Source: a virus
Length of the DNA stretch: 29,362 nucleotides
IMG/VR virus record: IMGVR_UViG_3300036806_000207
Coordinates: 1-29,362 of that record
Strand: one strand, 5' to 3'
The position numbers and the translations under genes are program-made. Below the pieces are notes generated by a model. It was given only the letters and a program-made list of their open reading frames with translations, was not told the origin of the DNA and ran no database searches. Of this stretch, positions 1 through 7,956 are shown piece by piece (the stretch's first letter is position 1; each line of letters starts with the position of its first letter).

Positions 1-1
1 T

Positions 2-142
2 CGGAGATTGAAGCCGCTGACACAGGCGCAGCGGGAGCGCGTGATCGGATGGGTGGCAGGGCACGTGGAGAACTGGGATACGGAGGAGCCGGATGGGCAG
101 AAGTTGATTCCTGGCGTTCCCGGGAAAGTAGAAGTGTTCTGA
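2..142 (+). CDS. C-terminal end of an unidentified phage protein (partial)
   Basis: This is the open tail of a gene that enters from the left edge of the window. Reading from base 2 gives 46 residues without a stop, ending in TGA at 140-142. The residues look like real protein: a charged helix (QAQRERVIGWVAGHVENW) followed by an acidic segment and a hydrophobic end. The stop overlaps the ATG of the next gene as TGATG, the coupling used throughout this window, which supports the frame. Nothing in the tail identifies its function. Confidence 0.6.
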   Translation, partial: RRLKPLTQAQRERVIGWVAGHVENWDTEEPDGQKLIPGVPGKVEVF

Positions 143-453
143 TGGACAAGGTGTTTCTGGTACAAACGGTTATCCTTCATGTTGACGGCGCGGCAGTGGT
201 TCGCCCCGTCGCGGTGTTTCGGCATAGCGAAGACGCCAAGAGGTTCTCAGGTGAGCAAGCCGATTTATTCCGCGCTCTGCTGCGAGCGGGCCTGACGGTG
301 CAGCTACCGAACGGTGGCTCTACGATTGTGACACCGGCGAACGACCTGCTTTCTCAGTTAGGTATCGCTCGGATCGAGCACTGTGTGGCCGAGGTGGGTA
401 TCGGTGGGTCGCTGTCCGGAGCTACGAAGTCTGGTACCATTCTTCAATCATGA
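142..453 (+). CDS. Small hypothetical protein, 103 aa
   Basis: No family is recognised. The ATG at 142 is preferred because it overlaps the upstream stop (TGATG). The longer reading from 49 would run through the end of the previous gene. The protein starts with beta-like hydrophobic residues (VFLVQTVILHV), then has a mixed helical middle with an arginine/leucine helix (FRALLRAGLTV) and a glycine/serine-rich tail. There is no signal peptide or membrane helix. Its stop overlaps the next ATG as ATGA. The position at the head of the virion block suggests a structural accessory or DNA-packaging role, but that is only context. Confidence 0.55.
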   Translation: MDKVFLVQTVILHVDGAAVVRPVAVFRHSEDAKRFSGEQADLFRALLRAGLTVQLPNGGSTIVTPANDLLSQLGIARIEHCVAEVGIGGSLSGATKSGTILQS

Positions 454-881
454 GCGGACTCGATATTCTGGACGACCTACCGGACGATGAGTTGATGGCT
501 CCCGAGGAGTATCCAGCGGAGCTCGTCCCGAAGACAGTCGGTGAGTTGATGAAAATCGCCGATGTCGAAGAGGAGCTTTACCGGGAGGGGCTTGAGATTT
601 TGCGAGGGGTGCAACGGTTTCACAAGGTTTCGGCGGACCAGGAAGGGCCTTCGGAGGAATGGATACTACAATTCGGCAAGGAGCAGGCGGAGGAGATGTT
701 TCGCCTGGCTCTGTTTGGGCAGATGTCCTCCCGGAATGCGCCCGTGGGGATCCGAGCTGCGGAGCACACGGTCCTCGGGATCGCGAAGGCACGGGCGCTC
801 CAACGAGTGCCTCCCGTACTGAGCCTCAACTTCATTTCGATGCCGGCCCCGGTCCTGCCGGAAATGGAAGTCGACGACTGA
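450..881 (+). CDS. Acidic helical protein, possible small terminase subunit
   Basis: A 143-residue protein. The first 25 residues are acidic and proline-rich (residues 7-20 include LDDLPDDELMAPEE). The rest is strongly helical, with a segment ending AEHTVLGIAKARAL around residues 104-117. That pattern, a charged helix followed by an RAAE...AKAR helix, is loosely like the oligomerisation part of phage small terminase subunits, which bind pac/cos DNA and hand it to the large subunit. The large terminase lies 2.5 kb downstream. No clear helix-turn-helix is visible, so a general helical structural protein is equally possible. The start is ATG, overlapping the previous stop by 4 bases. Confidence 0.4.
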   Translation: MSGLDILDDLPDDELMAPEEYPAELVPKTVGELMKIADVEEELYREGLEILRGVQRFHKVSADQEGPSEEWILQFGKEQAEEMFRLALFGQMSSRNAPVGIRAAEHTVLGIAKARALQRVPPVLSLNFISMPAPVLPEMEVDD

Positions 882-926
882 GGCTCGCGTTTGAAAAATT
901 GATAGAGGCGATTGGCGAGGTATTGA

Positions 927-1442
927 ATGCATGGGAAGAATGAGCGTCCCCCGCGGGACTACGGCGGCGTGGGCATCCCCGAGCACGAGGAGCCGCGCCA
1001 AAAGGAAGAAGCCCCGCGCCAGCGGCGCTGGTACCGACGCTTGTCGGACGGTCAGCTAGCATGGCTCGTGACAGACGAAGACGAGGACGATTCGGTGTGG
1101 GATAGAGACGAAGAGTTTTTCCCGCACATGCGACTCGATCGCGCCTCTGAGTGCATCCGCATCCGTGTTCCACTGAATGCTGACGGCGACGTCCCGCCGT
1201 TGATCAACGGCTGGAATAAGGCAACGGAACGCCGGCCGCTGACCCGCGGGCAGGTCGCACAGATTGTGTTCGACGCCGACCGGCGGCTCTGCTTTTTCTT
1301 CGGCGTCACTGATGCCTCCAGAAGGGAATGGGTGAGCCTGTCCGAGCAACAGCGCATGGAATGGACGCGGAAAGGACCGAAGTCAGGGCTTCGAAAAAAA
1401 TTGTGGGAGTCGATCTTCGAAGTCTTCAAGGATGAGCTGTGA
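927..1442 (+). CDS. Hypothetical protein, 171 aa, charged
   Basis: Not recognised. A 45-base gap precedes it, with a purine-rich GGCGAGG at 914-920 as ribosome-binding site for the ATG at 927. The first 35 residues are strongly charged and proline-rich and probably disordered. An acidic run (TDEDEDDSVWDRDEE) lies around residues 49-63. The second half (about residues 75-171) has a compact look, with IRIRVPL, a TRGQVAQIVFDADRRLCFFF strand-helix-strand stretch, and a tryptophan-rich lysine/arginine tail. There is no membrane segment. The stop overlaps the next GTG as GTGA, so it belongs to the late transcription unit. Confidence 0.55.
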   Translation: MHGKNERPPRDYGGVGIPEHEEPRQKEEAPRQRRWYRRLSDGQLAWLVTDEDEDDSVWDRDEEFFPHMRLDRASECIRIRVPLNADGDVPPLINGWNKATERRPLTRGQVAQIVFDADRRLCFFFGVTDASRREWVSLSEQQRMEWTRKGPKSGLRKKLWESIFEVFKDEL

Positions 1443-2308
1443 GCATCTTCATCCCGAAGCAGTTGTCGTCTGTTCTTCGGGAACGAGCCGTAGAAGAAAA
1501 TGGACTGTTTCCGTTCGTCAATCGGGAGCTGGTGCCGCTGCTGCGTCAGTTTTTCACTGTCTGGGGAAACCTCATCGTGTTCTTCTCGGGCGGACAGGAC
1601 GGGCAGGCGGTTCTTTCGGAAAGCGGCGAACTCACCTGGGGACAGGGAACGGGGCAGCCGGCCTTCACTCAGACCACCGCGCCGTTCACGATGCCTGCCG
1701 CGGGCGGGACGGTCTCCGTGGCCGTCACGAGTACTCTTGCGTTGGTGGCCGGACTCGACGTGTTCGTTCAGGGTGCAGGATACATGCTGGTGCAGTCGGT
1801 CACGGATTTGACGGACGCGGTGCTTCAGAACATCTCTACGGTGCGCACGAATCAGCCGGCGGGTACGGTCGTGCCGACCGGCAGCAAGGTCATTCCATCA
1901 GGGCCAGCAGGAAACAGCATGATTATCACACACTCTGAAGGTGTTCTGCTCGGTACCGATGAAACGACCGGGGTAACCATCGCGAACAACGCTACCACCT
2001 TATCCGCGGAGGCAGACATTCTGGGGGACGAAATTTCAGACGGTGAGCTGAACCTCTACATCAAGTTCACCAGCACGGCGACCATTGGGCTCGTCAACGT
2101 GTCGGCCTACCCGTCGCGTATTGCCGGACAGCCGTATCCCGACGGTGCCGGTGTCGTGGAAAGTATCGTTCCGAGTAACGGTACCAAGAAGGTCTGGATC
2201 GGGAGATTCAAGGCCTCCAGGTACCTCACGGTTTCCGTAGCAAATGTCTCTACCGGAGTGAACGCCACGAACGTGACCGTGGGCTACGACTTGTTCAAGT
2301 ACTCATGA
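1439..2308 (+). CDS. Virion surface or tail-fibre-like protein
   Basis: A 289-residue protein starting with GTG at 1439, overlapping the upstream TGA (GTGA). Residues about 75-155 match by eye a module common in phage tail-fibre and baseplate-type proteins: a strand PFTMPAAGGTVSVAV, then a VFVQGAGYMLVQSV-type core, then PAGTVVPTGSKVIPSGPAG. The C-terminal half (about 160-289) is beta-rich with many valine/threonine/asparagine strands and ends in a tyrosine-rich strand, fitting a jelly-roll-like or receptor-facing domain. It sits directly before a LamG-type gene and upstream of the terminase, an unusual place for fibre parts. It could instead decorate the head. The structural role is fairly likely; receptor binding is inference. 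Confidence 0.55.
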   Translation: MSIFIPKQLSSVLRERAVEENGLFPFVNRELVPLLRQFFTVWGNLIVFFSGGQDGQAVLSESGELTWGQGTGQPAFTQTTAPFTMPAAGGTVSVAVTSTLALVAGLDVFVQGAGYMLVQSVTDLTDAVLQNISTVRTNQPAGTVVPTGSKVIPSGPAGNSMIITHSEGVLLGTDETTGVTIANNATTLSAEADILGDEISDGELNLYIKFTSTATIGLVNVSAYPSRIAGQPYPDGAGVVESIVPSNGTKKVWIGRFKASRYLTVSVANVSTGVNATNVTVGYDLFKYS

Positions 2309-3099
2309 TTTCTTCACCGAACAGAATGAGTCGGTGCGAGCGCCTCTCCAGGGTCAGGGATGCAGAGGCGTCGTACCAGACTCTTGCTCGCGGGCTCGTG
2401 TTTGCGTACTCACAGCGACACGGCGCTCCGTTCGACGAGGTCACGGGGGCCACTGGCGTCCCGACGAGCGCAACGAGCGGAGCTGACCTGAACGTAGTCG
2501 GGACGCAGTTCACCGGCGGAGCGGACCTGGCTTCAGTGATCAACTTCGGTCAGTTCGATGGCACTGCCGACTTGAACGAATCGCCCGCTACGTGGGCCTT
2601 CTACTGCTCGTGGAACGCTGGAGCGAACAGATTCAGTCCCGCATGCCACGAGGACAACAACGTGGCTCACGGCTGGCAGGTTGGACAAGATTTATTCTCG
2701 GGCAACGCTGGCGCGGGGCTCACGCTGATCCGTAGCGTGAACGACATGCGGGCGCTCACGTCGATGGTCAACGTACCGATTGGTGTGCCGTTCACGTTTG
2801 TCGTTACGCACGACGGTTCGAGCACATCGGCGAACTGCAACATCTACATCGACGCGGTTCTTCAGGCGCACGGCGTGGCTGCTCAGAACGGCAACGGCAC
2901 GACGGGAGGCCCGGCGACCGCCGAAAGCCTATACCTCGGTCGTGGAAGGATACCGAGTCCAGGTGGCTCGCACAGTGGTTCGATCTACGTGGCTCTCATC
3001 GCCAACCGTCAGTGGTCACTGGCGGAAGTAGAGGCTTTCGACAAGAACCCGATGGCGGCAATCTCGAGGCCGAGGATGCTGCCGTGGTTCCCATTGTAG
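2305..3099 (+). CDS. LamG/concanavalin A-like virion protein
   Basis: A 264-residue protein starting with ATG at 2305, overlapping the previous stop; a second in-frame ATG lies at 2326. From about residue 95 the sequence shows the pattern of phage laminin-G/concanavalin-like jelly rolls: TWAFYCSWNAG, a central PFTFVVTHDGS strand, NCNIYIDAVLQ, then YLGRGR and the typical ending WSLAEVEAFDKNP followed by RPRMLPWF. That last signature recurs in LamG-domain phage proteins. Such domains bind glycans and sit on capsid or tail surfaces. Together with the gene before it, this forms a two-gene surface-protein pair upstream of the packaging genes. An extra N-terminal 60 residues probably anchor it. Confidence 0.65.
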   Translation: MISSPNRMSRCERLSRVRDAEASYQTLARGLVFAYSQRHGAPFDEVTGATGVPTSATSGADLNVVGTQFTGGADLASVINFGQFDGTADLNESPATWAFYCSWNAGANRFSPACHEDNNVAHGWQVGQDLFSGNAGAGLTLIRSVNDMRALTSMVNVPIGVPFTFVVTHDGSSTSANCNIYIDAVLQAHGVAAQNGNGTTGGPATAESLYLGRGRIPSPGGSHSGSIYVALIANRQWSLAEVEAFDKNPMAAISRPRMLPWFPL

Positions 3100-3108
3100 G
3101 AGGACAGG

Positions 3109-3264
3109 ATGCCGTTCAAGTCAAAGTCGCAGCAGAGAGCCATGGAGGCAAAAGCGGACCGTGGCGAGATCCCCAAGAAGACGATTCGGGAGTTCGAGCG
3201 AGCAACGGACTTCAGCAGACTTCCGGAACGAGTCAAAAAGAAAGTGAAGAAAAGGAGACGATGA
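3109..3264 (+). CDS. Tiny basic phage protein (MPFKSKSQQR-type), 51 aa
   Basis: A short gene preceded by an excellent ribosome-binding site AGGAGGA at 3098-3104. The protein starts MPFKSKSQQRAMEAK, the hallmark start of a widespread family of tiny phage proteins of unknown function, and ends in a cluster of lysines and arginines (VKKKVKKRRR). It is very basic and probably binds nucleic acid or packs against capsid acid patches, but no role is established. Its TGA at 3262-3264 overlaps the ATG of the next small gene. Confidence 0.7.
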   Translation: MPFKSKSQQRAMEAKADRGEIPKKTIREFERATDFSRLPERVKKKVKKRRR

Positions 3265-3434
3265 TGCGAAAACCGAAACTGGGTTCAGGAGCGAGATTCG
3301 AAGCTATCGAAGAAAAAGCCGAGAGGGGTGGCGCCAGGAACCCGCGAGCCGTAGCGGCGGCCGTGGGCATCAAGAAGTACGGAAAGAAGAAGATGGCGAA
3401 GATGGCGGCGAAAGGACGCGCGCGGAAATACTGA
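3261..3434 (+). CDS. Tiny basic phage protein, 57 aa
   Basis: It starts at the double ATG at 3261, behind AAGGAGAC, inside the end of the previous gene. The reading upstream of 3261 is a shadow of the LamG and tiny-protein genes. The segment GARNPRAVAAAVGIKKYGKK, then KMAKMAAKGRAR, matches by eye a common small phage protein pattern (a short helix, a GRKKYGKKKF-like turn, a basic end). It is strongly basic. It is commonly found beside terminase or structural genes, with no known biochemical role. It ends in TGA directly abutting the GTG of the terminase gene. Confidence 0.65.
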   Translation: MMRKPKLGSGARFEAIEEKAERGGARNPRAVAAAVGIKKYGKKKMAKMAAKGRARKY

Positions 3435-4922
3435 GTGCAGGGCATCTACACACCGAGTCGCTGGGGCGCCGAATTCCACCAATTGAGCGTGGATGAGGCG
3501 CTCGGCGCTGGCTCTGCCGGCCCCGGAAAGACCATGGTTCTTCTCATGGACCCCATGTCTCAGGTGAAGGTCGAGGACGAACGTTGCAGGAATTCGCGGC
3601 ACAAGTTTCCGCTCCGGTGGGGACAGAGCAGGGGATGGGCGCTACATCTGCGCCGGACGATGCCGATGCTTGAGCAGACCATCGTCATCTCGAAGCGACT
3701 GTTCCCGCAAATCGATCCGAAGGCTGATTTTGCCGAACAGACCCATACGTGGACGTTCGGTAGCGGAATGCGCTACCAGTTCGGTCACTGCAAGGATATC
3801 GGCTCGTGGCAGCAGTATTTCTCAAATGAGTTCACATTCATCGGGTATGACGAACTCGTGCAATTCGACGAGGAGCAGTTCACACAGATCAACAGCCGAC
3901 TTCGTACGAGCGACCCCGTCCTTCGGCAGATGCTGAAGATTCGGGCCATGTCGAACCCCGTGATGCATCGTGAGGAGATGTCCGGAGCCGCCGTGCGTAA
4001 CCCACACTGGGTCCGAGACCGATTCGTGAAGCCGCACCGTGAGGGCAACGTGGTGATGAAGCGCAAGCTCGTCGACCACGAAGGCGCCGTGCGATGGTGG
4101 ACACGCATCTACAAGCCCGCGAAACTCTGGGACAACCCCGACAAGGAGTTCGTCCGAACGTACGAGCGGAACCTGCTGAACATGCCGTCGCACATGCGTC
4201 GGGCCCTCCTCGAAGGCGACTGGTGGGTGACGATGGGCTCGTTCTTCGGGGATGTCTGGAACGAGCGTTTGCACGTGTGCAAGCCATTCAACATTCCGCC
4301 GGACTGGAAGCGGTTTCGTTCGATGGACTGGGGTTACAAGGCGTATGGTGTCATCCACTGGTGGGCGATGGACTACGACGACAACCTGTTCTGTGAACGG
4401 GAATTCTCGTTCAAGGGAATGCACCCTCCTGAGGTAGCGAAGGAGATCGAGAGCATCGAGAAGTCGATGGGACTTTGGAAGAAGGGACGGAGTGTCATCA
4501 CTGGGCCGTCGGACACTCAGCTCTGGGAAGAGCGTGGAGAGACGAGCAAGAGCAAGTTTCAGGAGTTCGCCGAGTGCGGAGTGAACTGGGTTCAAGCGGA
4601 CAAGAAGAGCCGAGTGAAGAACGCTGGCCGGGTGTCGCACCGGCTGAAGGACCACGAAAACGGCACAACTACTCCTGGCCTCGTGTTTTTCAGCATCTGT
4701 GACCGAGCCATCGAGACGGTGCCTTCTATCGGAACGGATCCGAGCGATATCGAGTGTCCACTCGACGGGGGAGAAGACCACTGGTACGATTCCGTCGCCT
4801 ACGCATGCGCCTACGCTTCGCATGGCCGGCAAGGTATTCCCGCGCACCAGAAAGATGACGATGAGTTCAACGATGATCTCGCTATCGAGAAGCCCCGTGG
4901 GCGTCTGGGGTACGGTTGGTGA
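3435..4922 (+). CDS. terL: Terminase large subunit (DNA-packaging ATPase and nuclease)
   Basis: The 495-residue packaging motor protein hydrolyses ATP to pump DNA into the procapsid through the portal and cuts the concatemer. It starts with GTG at 3435, right after the previous stop. The Walker A motif GSAGPGKT is at residues 26-33. The Walker B motif FIGYDE has D139 and E140. The ATPase coupling region MSNPV follows around residue 175. The C-terminal RNase H-like nuclease begins with SMDWGY (D298), continues with a likely second acid in TGPSD (D360) and ends with EDHWYDS (D448, D452), the usual third acidic cluster. Length is normal for the family. The stop overlaps the portal gene start. 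All key residues appear intact. Confidence 0.95.
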   Translation: MQGIYTPSRWGAEFHQLSVDEALGAGSAGPGKTMVLLMDPMSQVKVEDERCRNSRHKFPLRWGQSRGWALHLRRTMPMLEQTIVISKRLFPQIDPKADFAEQTHTWTFGSGMRYQFGHCKDIGSWQQYFSNEFTFIGYDELVQFDEEQFTQINSRLRTSDPVLRQMLKIRAMSNPVMHREEMSGAAVRNPHWVRDRFVKPHREGNVVMKRKLVDHEGAVRWWTRIYKPAKLWDNPDKEFVRTYERNLLNMPSHMRRALLEGDWWVTMGSFFGDVWNERLHVCKPFNIPPDWKRFRSMDWGYKAYGVIHWWAMDYDDNLFCEREFSFKGMHPPEVAKEIESIEKSMGLWKKGRSVITGPSDTQLWEERGETSKSKFQEFAECGVNWVQADKKSRVKNAGRVSHRLKDHENGTTTPGLVFFSICDRAIETVPSIGTDPSDIECPLDGGEDHWYDSVAYACAYASHGRQGIPAHQKDDDEFNDDLAIEKPRGRLGYGW

Positions 4923-7105
4923 TGGCTGACCGAGGAGAAGTCTCGTCTGAGGACGAGCCGGTCATCGAAATCGACGACGCGCCAGGGCATGGCGGTTTCT
5001 ATCCGGACCTTTCGAAGCCCAACATGGTCCTTCAATTCGAGGCCGATTCGGACGGGAAGGCAGCGCTAGACGAAATCGCCGACAAGGTCATCCGAGACTT
5101 CGACGAAGCCTTCGACGGCAGCTCTCAGTGGCGGGAGCGGTACACCCAGGACTGGCGTATTTTCTGCGGAGAGCTGCCGAAAAAGACCTTTCCGTTCGAA
5201 AATTGCGCCAACGCGCATGTCCCCATCCTGATTACGAACGCGCTGCGGGTGGTCTCTCGTCTCTCTTCGGAGATTTTCGAGGACTATTCGGACGTTTTCA
5301 CGTTCACACCGGTGGGTTCGACCGATGAGGAGAGGGAAGAGGCTCGGATACTCACGATCCACGGAAATTGGCAAATCCGCGAGCAAATGGCGGACTTTTC
5401 GCGCCAACAGGAACGTGGGCTCCTGATGTACATCGTGACCGGGGACGTTACGAGCCATGCTTACTACGACTTCGAGCGCCGAGCGCCGCGGAACGTGATG
5501 CTCACGTGCGACGATTTCGTGACGCCGTACAGTCACGTGTCGACGATGCCGGACTACTCGGATGTTCCGTACCGGGTCGAGGTGCTTCGATACCAGCGGC
5601 ACGAGCTCCAGGCGATGCGTGACCAGTGGGAGCACGTAGACGATGTGCTCGAGGGGCGCATGACAGGAGACGACGACGAGCCGGAGGCGATGCTGTCGCA
5701 GGCGATGGCTGAGTTTCACGGCATAGAGGTACCAACGGCTCAGGATTCCGGCTCCTACAAGCTTCTCTGGTACGAGGGGTGGCTCGAGCTCCCGGGTCAG
5801 AACAAGGATCGCTTCTGTCAGGTGGTGGTGGACTACCAGACAAAGCAGGTTTTGAAGCTTGCGCTGCACGAGCGGGTGAACTGGGAGGACAAGGTCCGGT
5901 ACGACAACCAGATGGGGGAGATTGTCGGCTACAGGAACGCCCAGCAGCAGCACGAGCATGCGATGCGTCAGGTGCTTAAGGGCGCTGCGGCGCTTGGGCA
6001 AGCTCACATGGAGGGCCAGATGGGGCCGGAACACACGGTAGCTGCATCTCAGGCGCTGAGTCAGGCAGTGCCGCCGAAACCCCAGCCTCCGGCGTGGATG
6101 AGCGATCCGGAAGATCCGGAAGCGTCGCCTGCTGCGCCACGGATGGACCCAATCCACCTATACAGTCACGCCGTATGCATCGAGCCGCTCGCCGGAAATC
6201 TGGGGCTCTCGTACGGGCGCATTCTCTCGGACTACAACCTTGCGGCAAACACGCTGCTATCGCAGTTCATCGATGCCGCGACGGTGGCGAACGCTCCGCC
6301 GCTGCTCACCCCGGAGGACATTTCTTTCGAGAGCCCGATGGACATATCGCCTGGCAAGCAGATCAAGGTGATCGGTGCCATCGGTGCGGATCTGTCCACA
6401 AAGGTGATTCCGCTCAAGGGGTCACCCGGAAACCCCCAGATGGTCGAGCTGATCAACTTGATCTCAGGATGGGGCTCGGAGGCGGCACAATCGCCGGACG
6501 TGCTCTCTGGGGAGCCAGGTAAGTCCGGAGAGACGTATCGAGGCATCGCGACGCGCGTGGAGCAGGCCACGAAGCAACTTTCGTGGTTCGGGCGCCGGTA
6601 CGCTAATCCGTTTCTGAAGCAGCAGTTGATGAATATTGCGTGGCTGAACTCGGTGTTCATGAAGGACGAAGAGATCATCTCCGTCGTGAACAGCGCGCTT
6701 GGCTTTAGCGGCACCCTGAAACTGTCGCGGAAGATGTATCAGCGGGACTACAAGATTGAAATCCGTAGCGACCTTCGCTTTGCCTCTGAAGAGCAGCAGA
6801 TGGGTGAGGCCATGCAGGTGCTTCAGCTTGTCCAGGGCAATCCGCTTCTTCAGCAGAACCTGGCGCTTCAGTACAACGCCATCCGCGGGGTCTTCCAGGC
6901 AATGAAACGGTACGATTTGGTGAAGTTGCTGGGGACTCCGCCGGCCGCATCGCCAACATTCGGACCGCCGCCCGCGCCTCCCGGACCGCCTCCGGGTGCG
7001 ACGGGAACCCCTCCGGGGCAACCCGGCCAACCTCCTGGCCCTCCGGGGCCGCACCCAGTTTCTAGCAACGCGCCCGGAGTGGGCGGACCGGTAAAGGCAG
7101 CATGA
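4922..7105 (+). CDS. Portal protein
   Basis: A 727-residue protein that would form the dodecameric DNA-entry ring at one capsid vertex. The ATG at 4922 overlaps the terminase stop as TGATG; in-frame TTG (4916) and GTG (4919) are less likely. The N-terminal part (about 55-210) has the look of podovirus-type portals: SSQWRERYTQDWRIF, then FENCANAHVPILITNALRVV, and a conserved-looking VTGDVTSHAYYDF. The middle contains a long helix-rich wing. A segment rich in E/Q/M (about residues 620-650) suits the barrel helices. The last 60 residues are extremely proline- and glycine-rich and likely disordered. Position right after terL and size support the call. Confidence 0.85.
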   Translation: MADRGEVSSEDEPVIEIDDAPGHGGFYPDLSKPNMVLQFEADSDGKAALDEIADKVIRDFDEAFDGSSQWRERYTQDWRIFCGELPKKTFPFENCANAHVPILITNALRVVSRLSSEIFEDYSDVFTFTPVGSTDEEREEARILTIHGNWQIREQMADFSRQQERGLLMYIVTGDVTSHAYYDFERRAPRNVMLTCDDFVTPYSHVSTMPDYSDVPYRVEVLRYQRHELQAMRDQWEHVDDVLEGRMTGDDDEPEAMLSQAMAEFHGIEVPTAQDSGSYKLLWYEGWLELPGQNKDRFCQVVVDYQTKQVLKLALHERVNWEDKVRYDNQMGEIVGYRNAQQQHEHAMRQVLKGAAALGQAHMEGQMGPEHTVAASQALSQAVPPKPQPPAWMSDPEDPEASPAAPRMDPIHLYSHAVCIEPLAGNLGLSYGRILSDYNLAANTLLSQFIDAATVANAPPLLTPEDISFESPMDISPGKQIKVIGAIGADLSTKVIPLKGSPGNPQMVELINLISGWGSEAAQSPDVLSGEPGKSGETYRGIATRVEQATKQLSWFGRRYANPFLKQQLMNIAWLNSVFMKDEEIISVVNSALGFSGTLKLSRKMYQRDYKIEIRSDLRFASEEQQMGEAMQVLQLVQGNPLLQQNLALQYNAIRGVFQAMKRYDLVKLLGTPPAASPTFGPPPAPPGPPPGATGTPPGQPGQPPGPPGPHPVSSNAPGVGGPVKAA

Positions 7106-7317
7106 GCGACGATTTAGAGAATGAGGACAACAAGGCGGCGTGGATTCACGCTCCGTATACCAAAAAAATGGTGAAAGCCATCGAGGAACGTCTCGCTACC
7201 GAGAAGAAAACGTTGCTCGAGCAGGCCCTGACAAGCTCGGATGCGAAGGTCGCGGCCACAGCTGGCAGGATTCACGCTTTCCATGGGGTGCTATCGATGT
7301 TCAAGGAGAACAAATGA
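7102..7317 (+). CDS. Small helical protein between portal and head genes, 71 aa
   Basis: A short, charged, mostly helical protein starting with ATG at 7102 (ATGA overlap with the portal stop) and ending with TGA overlapping the next start. Two helices are suggested: MVKAIEERLATEKKTLLEQA and DAKVAATAGRIHAFHGVLSMF. It resembles by position the tiny linker proteins found after portal genes in many phages, but no family is recognised. It may assist portal or scaffold assembly. There is no membrane segment and no cysteine. Confidence 0.6.
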   Translation: MSDDLENEDNKAAWIHAPYTKKMVKAIEERLATEKKTLLEQALTSSDAKVAATAGRIHAFHGVLSMFKENK

Positions 7318-7955
7318 GCGGCGTATTGACGGGACTTGAGGCGACACCGGGCAGTGGTGCGTCATTTCTTGGTGACGATGACCCTATGACGGGGGCGATC
7401 CGGGCGCATCACATGTCCGGACCCGGAAAACTGGGTCTCCCGGAACTTCTCGAGAAGAAACGCCTGAAATACTGCATTCCGGACGAGGCTTTTCTCTATC
7501 AGCCGGTGTTCGATCAGGTGCTGGTGCAACAGATCCCACGTCGGGACCAGGAAAAGGGGAACGGTGCCGGTAAAATCCCGGGGACGAGACTCTATTCGAC
7601 CAAAAACACCGAATCCAGGATGATGCAGGAGCACCCGAGGGGGATCATCATCTCGGCCGGCGCTGCGGCGCTAGAAAGCTTCCTGTCGAATGGTGTGGAT
7701 ATCGGACACACGGTGATTCTGATGCGTCTGAGCCCGTGGCGGCTGCCGGTAGGCACAGTGTACGGCTACGGCGCAGAAATGTACGTGATGGTGCTCCATG
7801 CAGGCAACATCATCGCGTCCGAGGATTTGCGAGAGAAAATGAAGCTGCGCGAAGTGGCGTACGTGGTCGACAAGGAGACTTGTCAGGTCGTATACAAGGA
7901 TGAGACTGGGCACAAGTGGCTGCCGATCAAGAAAGAGAACGATCCGGAGTACTAA
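7314..7955 (+). CDS. GroES/Cpn10-like protein with terminal extensions
   Basis: A 213-residue protein. The ATG at 7314 is chosen because it overlaps the previous stop (ATGA). Residues 64-172 follow the order of a GroES (Cpn10) subunit. A first strand VFDQVLVQQI (compare DRVLV) is followed by a glycine-bearing loop GTRLYST where the GroEL-binding mobile loop lies. Next come PRGIIISAG (compare GEVLAVG), then SNGVDIGHTVIL (compare VKVGDIVIF), and a last strand plus turn MYVMVLHAGNIIASEDL (compare YLILREDDILAV). About 60 extra residues precede and 40 follow. Some phages carry cochaperonins (T4 gp31) that let host GroEL fold their capsid protein; this gene sits just before scaffold and capsid genes. 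A Cpn10-like fold serving a structural role is the alternative. No experiment or search supports this yet. Confidence 0.5.
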   Translation: MSGVLTGLEATPGSGASFLGDDDPMTGAIRAHHMSGPGKLGLPELLEKKRLKYCIPDEAFLYQPVFDQVLVQQIPRRDQEKGNGAGKIPGTRLYSTKNTESRMMQEHPRGIIISAGAAALESFLSNGVDIGHTVILMRLSPWRLPVGTVYGYGAEMYVMVLHAGNIIASEDLREKMKLREVAYVVDKETCQVVYKDETGHKWLPIKKENDPEY

Positions 7956-7956
7956 A

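Noticed and set aside
49-141. Longer start for the gene ending at 453
   Set aside because: The first 31 codons lie on the end of another gene in a different frame; the ATG at 142 couples to that stop.
3822-4847. Long minus-strand open frame of 341 codons
   Set aside because: It is the antisense of the terminase gene, arginine/histidine/valine-rich and without protein-like motifs; high G+C favours such mirror frames.
5066-6157. Long minus-strand open frame of 363 codons
   Set aside because: It is a mirror of the portal gene, with arginine/leucine/valine/histidine-rich low-order sequence and no start signal.
6961-7060. Proline-coding repeats as a tandem DNA repeat or CRISPR-like array
   Set aside because: The repeats are irregular, follow codons for Pro/Gly and have no spacers of constant size.
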